DNA from: Prosapia bicincta
Taxonomy: Eukaryota > Arthropoda > Insecta > Hemiptera > Cercopidae
NCBI GenBank assembly: GCA_036971475.1
Contig: JBAIZL010000006.1
Span: forward strand, 60,358,398 to 60,422,397
DNA length: 64,000 nucleotides
Direction of reading: 5' to 3'
Positions 23,078-35,478 of the stretch are shown here, piece after piece; the first letter of the stretch is position 1; the number at the start of each line of letters is the position of its first letter. The position numbers and the translations under genes were made by a program. Below the pieces are notes generated by a model, which searched no databases, had not been told where the DNA came from, and saw only the letters and a list, made by a program, of their open reading frames with translations.

Positions 23078-24004
23078 CCGTTGAGTATAAACCCAAGATG
23101 AAGCGATGTAGGATTACCCGCTAAACCTATGAGTGCAAAACAATATCTGTCACTTGGACAAACCTATGTACTTACTACTTAAAAAGTAAATAAAAAGGCA
23201 TCCAACATTATCACGTTTCGCCCAACAAATACGTTTTCCTGGTATTAATGAACTGTAAACCGTTGGTAGACTCATTTATCTGACTTTAAGGCGAACACCC
23301 AATATGACTATCATCCTTACGAAGGTTAGGGGAGGTTGTGAAAATAGAAAGGATTAAGGTAGGGGCATAGACCACCCTGATAGACAATATAGGGACGGAT
23401 CAAGGCATCGCATGGCAGATTCGCGTCCCTGAAGAAATTCATTATTTACTGGGGCCATAAAGAAGAGTTACACAGCCCTTAAACTGGATTAGGAATGGTA
23501 GATGGTATTAGGTAGGGCTAAGGCTGGGGGGCTCCACTTGCCGTAGCCTATCGCGCCGTAAGTTTTGTGCGCTACACGCGACAGTTGAGTATCTATACAT
23601 GGACCAACCACAATCTGCAGTGTCGTCGCACGCTAGTTGACTTCTCTTCTGTTTAATGTGGCGATGTAGACGTGAGCCGGGATCGCCTTGACTGCAGACG
23701 CGACACTACAGTTTACAGCTAGTGGACCAACCTATTGGCGGCAGAGAGTAGCACGAAAATAGAACAGGTTCCATTTTCGCGCGACACTTCACTCTCCAGC
23801 GCGTATTAAAAGGTTGTCGCTAGTAGAGCCATCTCAGATATTCACTGACTTCCCATTCCTCAGACTTATTAACCACACTTTGTAGCGCGATAAATAACGT
23901 CAAGTGGAGGCCCAGCTTAAGGAAAGGACACAGTGATCTGCTACTAACGATATTTATGTTGGCTGGACCCATAAGTAAGACAAAACCAATAGCGGAGTTT
24001 AAAC
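23078..24004. other. Non-coding DNA left of the giant palindrome
   Basis: More GC-rich than the general background. It holds short inverted words (CGAAAATAGAACAGGTTCC and ATTTTCGCGCG near 23750-23785) and repeated GGACCAACC, possibly remnants of another element. No gene is supported. Confidence 0.4.
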
Positions 24005-24010
24005 GAAGAG
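24005..24010 (+). repeat. Left target-site duplication GAAGAG
   Basis: The hexamer GAAGAG directly abuts the first base of the left arm. The same hexamer directly follows the last base of the right arm (35479-35484). This is the expected trace of transposition with a 6-bp staggered cut. Confidence 0.7.
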
Positions 24011-24056
24011 AGTAGAACTGGCCCTAGATTGGCACAGCCACCCCTAAACTCGGCCG

Positions 24057-24560
24057 CTACGTAACCTAGGACTATAGGGGTAGTTTTGGATGATGCTCAA
24101 GGTCATCCCGGCCGTGACCCTAGACCAAGGGGTGGTTTCGACCACGTTTAGAGGGGTGGGGGGTAGTTTTTTGAAAAAAAAAAAAAATTCAGCGTGTACG
24201 TAATTTAGGACTATAGGGGTAGTTCCGGATGATGCGGGCGGACGTCGTGACCCTGATCGTAGCTTTGGGGGTGGTTTTGAACACGTCCAGAGGGGTAGGG
24301 GGTAGTTTTTCGAAAAAATTTATTTCCAACACACTGACCCAAGCCAGCCAAAATGGATCTAACCTAACCTAACCTAAGTGTTGGGGGTGACCTCGGCTAC
24401 GTTCAGGACCATCACCGGGGGTAGCTCCGGGGGTGGATTGGGGGTGGGGGGTAGTTTTCGAAAAAATTTTGGAAAAACGTGCCTTGACCGATAGGGTATG
24501 TCTAGAGTGTATTGTTGCGTCGGTAGGGGTAGTTTCACCTAGGGGTAGTTTTTACAAAAA
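24057..24560 (+). repeat. Outer modules of left arm
   Basis: Two to three diverged copies of a module that runs GGGGTAGTT, GGATGATGC, GTGACC, GGGGTGGTTT, AGAGGGGTAGGGGGTAGTTT and then a poly(A)-rich GAAAAAA stretch. Related modules in the opposite orientation lie next to the spacer (29505-29718), so each arm has inverted ends of its own. The mirror image lies at 34930-35432. Confidence 0.8.
24359..24377 (+). repeat. CCTAA run inside the outer module
   Basis: Three to four CCTAA units, mirrored as TTAGG at 35113-35132. Shorter CTAACCTAACCTA traces occur in the inner modules, so the run belongs to the module and is not a random event. Confidence 0.8.
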
Positions 24561-24785
24561 AATATGAAATTGCCGAAAATCGATCGGTTGGATCAACAGA
24601 CAGTACGGGATACGTGCAGAGGCTCTTTTGGACAGTTGCGGGGGCTGTTTCACCTAGGGGTAGTTTTTACAAAAAATATGAAATTGCCGAAAATCGATCG
24701 GTTGAATCAAATGACCGTATATGGTATGGTTAAAGTCTATTATGGACCGTTGTGGGGCGGATTGCCAAAAATAATCGGGGTGCTA

Positions 24786-25275
24786 GGTAAAATCCACCCG
24801 GGCGTTAGTTGAACCCACCATGGTAGAGCCAATATGGAGCACGCTATCGGTTAAAGCCAATCGGAGCCCAGCCACCCGGCAGCTAGGCGTTAGGTAAAGC
24901 TAACACGGAGCAAGGTAAAGCCAACCTGAGTAACCCTGGCCATACCTAGAGACCCCAGGAGCCAGGCCCGTGGTAAAGCCTCTTTGGAGTCAGCCCTAGG
25001 TCCAGGGTGGTCGCTATATCAATTACAGCCTATCGACTAAGACAAATGCCTCCACCAAGTCCTAGGTAAAGCCATCACGAGGCCGACCCCTCGGTAAAGC
25101 CACCCAGGACTTAGGTAAAGCCAATCCTAAGCTATGCCCTAGGTAAAGTAATCCGGGAACTCGACCTTAGGTAAAGCTACCACGAAGTCGCGGCCTAGGT
25201 AAAGCCTCCTCGGAGCAAGACTTTAGGTGAAGCAGTCAGCCCTTAAGTAAAGCTGCCCAAGAGTCGGACCTTAGG
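24786..25275 (+). repeat. TAGGTAAAGCC degenerate tandem block
   Basis: About a dozen irregular units of 30-45 bp sharing TAGGTAAAGC followed by CACC or similar. The mirror copy lies at about 34215-34703. There is no coding signal. Confidence 0.8.
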
Positions 25276-25554
25276 ATGGATGCTATATCAAATACAGCCT
25301 CTCGACCAAGACAAATACCTCCACCAAGTCTTGGTGAGCGTTCAGCCACCACAGAGTATGGGCCTAGGTTAAAACCACCCCGAAGCCGGGCCCTAGCTAG
25401 AGACACCCTGGAGAAAGGCCTGAGGCAAATTCACACTAGAGCAAGTGGGGGGTTGATTGCCAAAAATGATCGACCAATCACAACACAGGGGCCCTGTAGG
25501 TCCACGCAAACGGTCGCTGTAAGACCGAAAGGCTTATATACAGCGTTAAACCAA

Positions 25555-27560
25555 TATATGATAGCCCACATAATGTGTTAAACAAATATGTAAGCCTACA
25601 TACATACTATGCTAGGCCAACATACATGGGCCTACTATGTTTGTAAACCACAGGCCAAAGCCCTTATGACATGAGCTATTTTCACATCTTCTATCAGGTT
25701 GATCCTCAGGCAGGCAACCGTATAATATGGGAGGTACTATATGGTACATCTACCAATGCATAACCTATCAAGCCCACGTAAAGGTTTAATATATTTGACT
25801 ACGTATCGGCGTTCGAGCGACTCAGGTATCAGGCCTTCCATAACTAGAGGGGGCAAGGGTTATGATTGTCAAAATTTGTCTATGCTACAAAATAATAAAC
25901 AAAGCAATAAAGCCCTGTCGTTTCAGGGAATACGCTTGACCGTGTGTTAGACATGTACAGACATGCAGAGATAACGCATTATCTAAAAACCGCAACGGCT
26001 GCCGGCGACCGCTATAGCAGGCATAAAAACCCGCAAGGCTGTGTCGTTGTGAATCTAGGCACGTGTATATGTTTTGATTACTGTATCAAATTACTGTGTA
26101 CTGTCGGCATACCAAGGCCTACATATATATAATCAGAAATCAGTGTAAATAATCAAATAGCCTCAATGGACATCTCCTATAGCTGTAAATGTATCTAGAT
26201 ATAAAGGTATATATGGAGAAACACTAATAATGAGGCCTATCACAAAACGAGAATAAATATATGTTATAAAACGGTGCTAAGCCATCATGCATGCTATCAT
26301 ACATGGGCTTGTTAAGCCTACATACATGATAGTACACATAATGTGTTAAACAAACATGCGTGTAAACCTGCATACTATGCCAAGCCGACTTACATGCGCC
26401 TACTATGTCGGTAAACCACTGGCCAAGGCCTATATGATCTGAGCTAGTTTCACCTCGTCTATCAGGTAGAACCTGGCAACCGTATAATACGGGAAGTACT
26501 ATATGGTATAGCTAACAATGCATAACCTATCACGCCCATGACGGTCAACAAATATTACAATATAATTTAAAAAAGTTACTCAACCTATATACACACAATG
26601 CTAACCAATATAGGCATATATACTATGTTAAACCAGCATGCAATATACTCTAAATAGCCATATATATACGCTGTTAAACCAATATGCAGGTTAACCTATA
26701 TACATCCTGTATTAGGCAAATATCCCCGTTACCCACATAGACCTATGTTAAGCCAGGATGAATGATAGCTTATATAGTGTGTTAAACAAATATGTTTGTA
26801 AACCTACATAAATAATATGCTAAGGCTGTGCTAAACAGATATGCGTGTAAACCCACATAAATACTATGCTAACCAACATGGATGCTATCCTACATAGGCT
26901 TATATACTATGTTAGGCCAGCATACGTAATCACCCTATATAGCGTGTTAAATAAATATGCGTGTAAACCAAATAAATACTATGCTAAGCCAACATGCATG
27001 CTTTCATACTATGTTAAGCCTACATAATGTGTTAAACAAACATGTGTATAAGCCTGCATAGATATTATGCTAAGAAGACAAGGGCCTACAAAGTATAACA
27101 CATTATATCCAATGCATAGTTTAGCTAAAGGGCTATCACACACTATCCTACAAGCTGCCCACAAATTACCACATAATACCTGATACATAGCTTGGCTAAT
27201 CATTAACACATAGTATGACCCAACACATAATATCCGGTGCATAGCCTCGCTAAATAAGCATAAACCCCCCAAAATTGGCTTATCAATTATGTATGGTCTA
27301 GATATAGTCACACATGTCATTTCAAAAGTCAGCTGGAAAGAAACACTACCCTGGTATATACTATGTTAAACCAGCATGCAATATACTCTAAATAGCCACA
27401 TATACGCTGTTAAACAAATATGCGTGTAAACCGAATAAATACTATGGTAAGCCAACACGCATGCTATTATAGATAGACGTATATACTATGTTAGGCCTAC
27501 ATACCGCGTTAAACAAACATGTGTGTAAGCCTGCATAGATATTATGCTAAGAAGACACGG
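25555..27560 (+). repeat. GTTAAACAAATATG / ACTATGCTAAGCC degenerate block
   Basis: Irregular units alternate TGTGTTAAACAAA(C/T)ATG, GTGTAAACC, CATA(A/C)ATACTATGCTAAGCC and ACATGCATGCTATCATA. The stretch is a 2-kb mosaic with local duplications (for example 26610-26690 and 27355-27430). The mirror copy lies at about 31930-33935. Confidence 0.75.
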
Positions 27561-27589
27561 GCCTACAAAGTATAACACATTATATCCAG

Positions 27590-28460
27590 TGTATAGTTTA
27601 GCTAATGGTTATCACACAGTAGCCTGACTACAACTTGCCCACATAATACCCGACACATAGCTAGACTAATCATTAACACATAGTATCCGATGCATAGCCC
27701 GACGATGGGTTAACATATAGTATCCGATAAGTAGCTTGAGAATGCCCCAACACATAATATCCGGTGCATAGCCTCGCTAATGGTTAGCACATAGTAGCCG
27801 ATGCTGAGCCTGGCTATGGAATATCACATATTATCTGATGTGTAGCCTGACTAATGGTTAACACAGCCATTGCATAGCTAGGCTAATGATTAACATAAAG
27901 TATCCAATGCATGGCTTGGGTAATGTATATAGTTAGCCTACATTCTGTGTTATCTGTGTAAACCCTCATACTATGCTAAGCTGGTTATCCATAGACACAA
28001 ATCTATGGTGATGCAAGAGTAACCAGCACCCTGACAACAGATACCTAGCATGATCATAGCCTACATTGCCTGATAACAGATACCTAGCCTGACCATAGCC
28101 TACATAGCTAGACAAAAGATACATAACTAGACAATAGATACCTAGCCTGACAACAGACACCAATCCTGGAATCAAATACATAGCCCGACAAACGATGCAT
28201 AGCCCGACAAGGGCTAGCACATAGTATCCGAGGTATAGAATGACTAACGGTTAACACATGGTATCCAAAGCATAACTAGGCTAGTGAATAACTAATGGTT
28301 AGTTCGACTATGGTTAACACACACAGTGTCCGATGCATAGCTTAGCTAATGGATAACACATAGTAACCTATGCCTAGCCTGACTACGGCTAACACATAGT
28401 ACCCGATGAATGGCTCGACTAAGGCCAACACACAGAATCCGATGCACAACCTAGGATCGA
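27590..28460 (+). repeat. CACATAGTATCCGATGCATAG degenerate block
   Basis: About 20 units of 30-40 bp built on AACACATAGTATCCGATGCA followed by TAGC(C/T)TGACTAATGGTT. The open frames reading IGYYVL on the complementary strand are translations of this repeat. The mirror copy lies at about 31030-31900. Confidence 0.8.
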
Positions 28461-28954
28461 ATATGACGTCATCCAGGGCGGAGATGGTGGCTATGTTGAT
28501 ACCGTGATGGCCAGTGTAGGCTAGATCAAATAACCAACGTTTCAACCAAACTACTGTCTTACGCTAAGTTTAACCGACCAACATACGCGAAGTTCAAACG
28601 AACAGCATTTACACCAAGTTCAAATAGGCCACGGCTGGTGAAGGCCAGATCAGCTATTCAACGTTGAAAAACTTACGCTAATCAACCAACATCCACACCG
28701 AGGTCAATTGGTTAGTGAAGGCACCAACAAAAGCCCTAGGTCTTAGACATAATTATAGCCACCAACGCATACCAAAATATCTATGCAGAAACCGTCAAGG
28801 CCTTTACACATATTGTCTAGGTATGTTGTATCATTTACAGCATACTAACTAAGGTAAAGCTACCTTTCAGGTAGGCCATAGGTAAAGCTACCTTGGAGGT
28901 ATGCCCCAGGTAAGGCCTGGAGTCAGGTAGTAGGTAAAGACACCGTCGAGTCAG

Positions 28955-29350
28955 GTCAGCTATGCATAACCTGTCACACAATAACTGCGTAAAGGCAGCT
29001 AACAATGCCTACCCCCTTAAAATAGCTACAAAAATACATACCCTATCATAATAGCTATGTAAAGACAGCTAAAGATGCATAACCTAACTCAGTAATGATT
29101 GCTTTTAAATAATGAACCATTACACTAGCCACGTAAAGACAGCTACCAACACCACAATAGCTACGTAAAAACAGTTATCGATCCGTGACCAAGATAATAC
29201 CTACGTAAGACCTATATCAGTGCTAAGACAATAGCTCCGTAAGGAAAACCTACCACTTCATGAACCACGACAACAGCAAGGTGTGGACGGCTACCAATAC
29301 ATTACTTATCACAGCTACCAACACATAACTTGTCACACTAGCTAAGTAAA
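28955..29350 (+). repeat. CTACGTAAAGACAGCTA degenerate block
   Basis: Units of 35-50 bp sharing CATAACCTATCACA, TAGCTACGTAAAGACAGCTA and CCAA. The mirror copy lies at about 30140-30535. Confidence 0.75.
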
Positions 29351-29504
29351 TAGCGCTACGATTGAATAGCCTATCACACAGGCCAAATGAGGGTCACTAA
29401 CTAAACCATCACAATATCTCTGTACATGGCAGACGGCGTGATGATCCTCATCTTTATCGCACACCTAACAGTAGGTTAGAAGCACTCTGGCTAGCTTAGG
29501 TTAG

Positions 29505-29718
29505 TGGGTTGAAAATAATTTTTTCTAAAAACTACCCCTCTAGACGTGGTTGAACACCCAACAGTAGGTTAGGTTAGAAGCACTCTGGCCAGCCTGGCTT
29601 AGTGGGTTGAAAATAATTTTTCCTAAAAACTACCCCTCTAGACGTGGTTGAACCCTCCCCCAAGGCTACGATCAAGGTCACATCGACCGCCTGCATCATC
29701 CAAAACCACCCCTAACTT
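29505..29718 (-). repeat. Inner modules of left arm
   Basis: Two tandem copies of a 90-bp piece with GGGTTGAAAATAATTTTT and ACTACCCCTCTAGACGTGG, followed by the reverse complement of the outer GGATGATGC module. They are the inverted counterpart of 24193-24386. Confidence 0.8.
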
Positions 29719-29769
29719 TCAAAGATTGGTCGTATCTCCATCACGGGCATCACTGACCTGTGGTTGTAG
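29719..29769. other. Unpaired spacer at the palindrome centre
   Basis: The 51 bp between AACTT and AAGTT are not self-complementary. They would form the loop of the hairpin. A genuine loop of this size would help the palindrome tolerate replication. Confidence 0.85.
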
Positions 29770-32700
29770 AAGTTAGGGGTGGTTTTGGATGATGCAGGCG
29801 GTCGATGTGACCTTGATCGTAGCCTTGGGGGAGGGTTCAACCACGTCTAGAGGGGTAGTTTTTAGGAAAAATTATTTTCAACCCACTAAGCCAGGCTGGC
29901 CAGAGTGCTTCTAACCTAACCTACTGTTGGGTGTTCAACCACGTCTAGAGGGGTAGTTTTTAGAAAAAATTATTTTCAACCCACTAACCTAAGCTAGCCA
30001 GAGTGCTTCTAACCTACTGTTAGGTGTGCGATAAAGATGAGGATCATCACGCCGTCTGCCATGTACAGAGATATTGTGATGGTTTAGTTAGTGACCCTCA
30101 TTTGGCCTGTGTGATAGGCTATTCAATCGTAGCGCTATTTACTTAGCTAGTGTGACGAGTTATGTGTTGGTAGCTGTGATAAGTAATGTATTGGTAGCCG
30201 TCCACACCTTGCTGTTGTCGTGGTTCATGAAGTGGTAGGTTTTCCTTACGGAGCTATTGTCTTAGCACTGATATAGGTCTTACGTAGGTATTATCTTGGT
30301 CACGGATCGATAACTGTTTTTACGTAGCTATTGTGGTGTTGGTAGCTGTCTTTACGTGGCTAGTGTAATGGTTCATTATTTAATAGCAATCATTACTGAG
30401 TTAGGTTATGCATCTTTAGCTGTCTTTACATAGCTATTATGATAGGGTATGTATTTTCGTAGCTATTTTAAGGGGGTAGGCATTGTTAGCTGCCTTTACG
30501 CAGTTATTGTGTGACAGGTTATGCATAGCTGACCTGACTCGACGGTGTCTTTACCTACTACCTGACTCCAGGCCTTACCTGGGGCATACCTCCAAGGTAG
30601 CTTTACCTATGGCCTACCTGAAAGGTAGCTTTACCTTAGTTAGTATGCTGTAAATGATACAACATACCTAGACAATATGTGTAAAGGCCTTGACGGTTTC
30701 TGCATAGATATTTTGGTATGCGTTGGTGGCTATAATTATGTCTAAGACCTAGGGCTTTTGTTGGTGCCTTCACTAACCAATTGACCTCGGTGTGGATGTT
30801 GGTTGATTAGCGTAAGTTTTTCAACGTTGAATAGCTGATCTGGCCTTCACCAGCCGTGGCCTATTTGAACTTGGTGTAAATGCTGTTCGTTTGAACTTCG
30901 CGTATGTTGGTCGGTTAAACTTAGCGTAAGACAGTAGTTTGGTTGAAACGTTGGTTATTTGATCTAGCCTGCACTGGCCATCACGGTATCAACATAGCCA
31001 CCATCTCCGCCCTGGATGACGTCATATTCGATCCTAGGTTGTGCATCGGATTCTGTGTGTTGGCCTTAGTCGAGCCATTCATCGGGTACTATGTGTTAGC
31101 CGTAGTCAGGCTAGGCATAGGTTACTATGTGTTATCCATTAGCTAAGCTATGCATCGGACACTGTGTGTGTTAACCATAGTCGAACTAACCATTAGTTAT
31201 TCACTAGCCTAGTTATGCTTTGGATACCATGTGTTAACCGTTAGTCATTCTATACCTCGGATACTATGTGCTAGCCCTTGTCGGGCTATGCATCGTTTGT
31301 CGGGCTATGTATTTGATTCCAGGATTGGTGTCTGTTGTCAGGCTAGGTATCTATTGTCTAGTTATGTATCTTTTGTCTAGCTATGTAGGCTATGGTCAGG
31401 CTAGGTATCTGTTATCAGGCAATGTAGGCTATGATCATGCTAGGTATCTGTTGTCAGGGTGCTGGTTACTCTTGCATCACCATAGATTTGTGTCTATGGA
31501 TAACCAGCTTAGCATAGTATGAGGGTTTACACAGATAACACAGAATGTAGGCTAACTATATACATTACCCAAGCCATGCATTGGATACTTTATGTTAATC
31601 ATTAGCCTAGCTATGCAATGGCTGTGTTAACCATTAGTCAGGCTACACATCAGATAATATGTGATATTCCATAGCCAGGCTCAGCATCGGCTACTATGTG
31701 CTAACCATTAGCGAGGCTATGCACCGGATATTATGTGTTGGGGCATTCTCAAGCTACTTATCGGATACTATATGTTAACCCATCGTCGGGCTATGCATCG
31801 GATACTATGTGTTAGTGATTAGTCTAGCTATGTGTCGGGTATTATGTGGGCAAGTTGTAGTCAGGCTACTGTGTGATAACCATTAGCTAAACTATACACT
31901 GGATATAATGTGTTATACTTTGTAGGCCCGTGTCTTCTTAGCATAATATCTATGCAGGCTTACACACATGTTTGTTTAACGCGGTATGTAGGCCTAACAT
32001 AGTATATACGTCTATCTATAATAGCATGCGTGTTGGCTTACCATAGTATTTATTCGGTTTACACGCATATTTGTTTAACAGCGTATATATGGCTATTTAG
32101 AGTATATTGCATGCTGGTTTAACATAGTATATACCAGGGTAGTGTTTCTTTCCAGCTGACTTTTGAAATGACATGTGTGACTATATCTAGACCATACATA
32201 ATTGATAAGCCAATTTTGGGGGGTTTATGCTTATTTAGCGAGGCTATGCACCGGATATTATGTGTTGGGTCATACTATGTGTTAATGATTAGCCAAGCTA
32301 TGTATCAGGTATTATGTGGTAATTTGTGGGCAGCTTGTAGGATAGTGTGTGATAGCCCTTTAGCTAAACTATGCATTGGATATAATGTGTTATACTTTGT
32401 AGGCCCTTGTCTTCTTAGCATAATATCTATGCAGGCTTATACACATGTTTGTTTAACACATTATGTAGGCTTAACATAGTATGAAAGCATGCATGTTGGC
32501 TTAGCATAGTATTTATTTGGTTTACACGCATATTTATTTAACACGCTATATAGGGTGATTACGTATGCTGGCCTAACATAGTATATAAGCCTATGTAGGA
32601 TAGCATCCATGTTGGTTAGCATAGTATTTATGTGGGTTTACACGCATATCTGTTTAGCACAGCCTTAGCATATTATTTATGTAGGTTTACAAACATATTT

Positions 32701-35478
32701 GTTTAACACACTATATAAGCTATCATTCATCCTGGCTTAACATAGGTCTATGTGGGTAACGGGGATATTTGCCTAATACAGGATGTATATAGGTTAACCT
32801 GCATATTGGTTTAACAGCGTATATATATATGGCTATTTAGAGTATATTGCATGCTGGTTTAACATAGTATATATGCCTATATTGGTTAGCATTGTGTGTA
32901 TATAGGTTGAGTAACTTTTTTAAATTATATTGTAATATTTGTTGACCGTCATGGGCGTGATAGGTTATGCATTGTTAGCTATACCATATAGTACTTCCCG
33001 TATTATACGGTTGCCAGGTTCTACCTGATAGACGAGGTGAAACTAGCTCAGATCATATAGGCCTTGGCCAGTGGTTTACCGACATAGTAGGCGCATGTAA
33101 GTCGGCTTGGCATAGTATGCAGGTTTACACGCATGTTTGTTTAACACATTATGTGTACTATCATGTATGTAGGCTTAACAAGCCCATGTATGATAGCATG
33201 CATGATGGCTTAGCACCGTTTTATAACATATATTTATTCTCGTTTTGTGATAGGCCTCATTATTAGTGTTTCTCCATATATACCTTTATATCTAGATACA
33301 TTTACAGCTATAGGAGATGTCCATTGAGGCTATTTGATTATTTACACTGATTTCTGATTATATATATGTAGGCCTTGGTATGCCGACAGTACACAGTAAT
33401 TTGATGCAGTAATCAAAACATATACACGTGCCTAGATTCACAACGACACAGCCGTGCGGGTTTTTATGCCTGCTATAGCGGTCGCCGGCAGCCGTTGCGG
33501 TTTTTAGATAATGCGTTATCTCTGCATGTCTGTACATGTCTAACATACGGTCAAGCGTATTCCCTGAAACGACAGGGCTTTATTGCTTTGTTTATTATTT
33601 TGTAGCATAGACAAATTTTGACAATCATAACCCTTGCCCCCTCTAGTTATGGAGGGCCTGATACCTGAGTCGCTCGAACGCCGATACGTAGTCAAATATA
33701 TTAAACCTTTACGTGGGCTTGATAGGTTATGCATTGGTAGATGTACCATATAGTACCTCCCATATTATACGGTTGCCTGCCTGAGGATCAACCTGATAGA
33801 AGATGTGAAAATAGCTCATGTCATAAGGGCTTTGGCCTGTGGTTTACAAACATAGTAGGCCCATGTATGTTGGCCTAGCATAGTATGTATGTAGGCTTAC
33901 ATATTTGTTTAACACATTATGTGGGCTATCATATATATTGGTTTAACGCTGTATATAAGCCTTTCGGTCTTACAGCGACCGTTTGCGTAGACCTACAGGG
34001 CCCCTGTGTTGTGATTGGTCGATCATTTTTGGCAATCAACCCCCCACTTGCTCTAGTGTGAATTTGCCTCAGGCCTTTCTCCAGGGTGTCTCTAGCTAGG
34101 GCCCGGCTTCGGGGTGGTTTTAACCTAGGCCCATACTCTGTGGTGGCTGAACGCTGACCAAGACTTGGTGGAGGTATTTGTCTTGGTCGAGAGGCTGTAT
34201 TTGATATAGCATCCATCCTAAGGTCCGACTCTTGGGCAGCTTTACTTAAGGGCTGACTGCTTCACCTAAAGTCTTGCTCCGAGGAGGCTTTACCTAGGCC
34301 GCGACTTCGTGGTAGCTTTACCTAAGGTCGAGTTCCCGGATTACTTTACCTAGGGCATAGCTTAGGATTGGCTTTACCTAAGTCCTGGGTGGCTTTACCG
34401 AGGGGTCGGCCTCGTGATGGCTTTACCTAGGACTTGGTGGAGGCATTTGTCTTAGTCGATAGGCTGTAATTGATATAGCGACCACCCTGGACCTAGGGCT
34501 GACTCCAAAGAGGCTTTACCACGGGCCTGGCTCCTGGGGTCTCTAGGTATGGCCAGGGTTACTCAGGTTGGCTTTACCTTGCTCCGTGTTAGCTTTACCT
34601 AACGCCTAGCTGCCGGGTGGCTGGGCTCCGATTGGCTTTAACCGATAGCGTGCTCCATATTGGCTCTACCATGGTGGGTTCAACTAACGCCCGGGTGGAT
34701 TTTACCTAGCACCCCGATTATTTTTGGCAATCCGCCCCACAACGGTCCATAATAGACTTTAACCATACCATATACGGTCATTTGATTCAACCGATCGATT
34801 TTCGGCAATTTCATATTTTTTGTAAAAACTACCCCTAGGTGAAACAGCCCCCGCAACTGTCCAAAAGAGCCTCTGCACGTATCCCGTACTGTCTGTTGAT
34901 CCAACCGATCGATTTTCGGCAATTTCGTATTTTTTTGTAAAAACTACCCCTAGGTGAAACTACCCCTACCGACGCAACAATACACTCTAGACATACCCTA
35001 TCGGTCAAGGCACGTTTTTCCAAAAATTTTTCGAAAACTACCCCCCACCCCCAATCCACCCCCGGAGCTACCCCCGGTGATGGTCCTGAACGTAGCCGAG
35101 GTCACCCCCAACACTTAGGTTAGGTTAGGTTAGATCCATTTTGGCTGGCTTGGGTCAGTGTGTTGGAAATAAATTTTTTCGAAAAACTACCCCCTACCCC
35201 TCTGGACGTGTTCAAAACCACCCCCAAAGCTACGATCAGGGTCACGACGTCCGCCCGCATCATCCGGAACTACCCCTATAGTCCTAGGTTACGTACACGC
35301 TGAATTTTTTTTTTTCGAAAAACTACCCCCCACCCCTCTAAACGTGGTCGAAACCACCCCTTGGTCTAGGGTCACGGCCGGGATGACCTTGAGCATCATC
35401 CAAAACTACCCCTATAGTCCTAGGTTACGTAGCGGCCGAGTTTAGGGGTGGCTGTGCCAATCTAGGGCCAGTTCTACT
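29770..35478 (-). repeat. Right arm of the giant palindrome
   Basis: Reverse complement of 24011-29718, with coordinates summing to about 59489. Small differences include a 2-bp AT indel near 33937, a TA indel near 32828, and substitutions at the counterparts of 24200, 24563, 25348, 25502, 25943, 26035, 28516 and 29105. Confidence 0.9.

Larger units (their letters stand above)
24011..29718 (+). repeat. Left arm of the giant palindrome
   Basis: From the outside in: a terminal unique stretch; GGGGTAGTTTT modules with a CCTAA run (24057-24560); a TAGGTAAAGCC repeat block (24786-25275); a GTTAAACAAATATG / ACTATGCTAAGCC repeat block (about 25555-27560); a CACATAGTATCCGATGCATAG block (about 27590-28460); spacer sequence; a CTACGTAAAGACAGCTA block (28955-29350); and an inverted terminal-like module (29460-29718). 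Confidence 0.9.
24011..35478. mobile_element. Giant foldback element: 11.47-kb near-perfect palindrome
   Basis: The termini are AGTAGAACTGGCCCTAGATT and its reverse complement. Two arms (24011-29718 and 29770-35478) pair throughout around a 51-bp spacer. By eye I found about 15-20 single-base or 2-bp differences in 5.7 kb, many at CpG sites. A 6-bp direct repeat flanks the structure, and similarity stops exactly at it. No transposase, integrase, polymerase or other domain is recognisable in any frame; mirrored short frames simply reflect tandem repeats. A 6-bp duplication with an AG terminus occurs in Maverick/Polinton elements, and 6-bp duplications also in IS3EU and Dada, but nothing else supports those assignments. 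Alternatives are an inverted dimer of a smaller element or an assembly artefact. Confidence 0.85.

Noticed and set aside
27009..32479. Mirrored open frames of 60-103 codons in both palindrome arms, as if conserved genes
   Set aside because: They are identical because the arms are identical. The peptides (IGYYVL and similar) are translations of short tandem repeats and have no domain.
24011..35478. Assignment of the palindrome to Maverick/Polinton
   Set aside because: Only the 6-bp duplication and AG terminus agree. There is no polymerase B, integrase, ATPase, protease or capsid sequence, and the repeats are far longer than usual.
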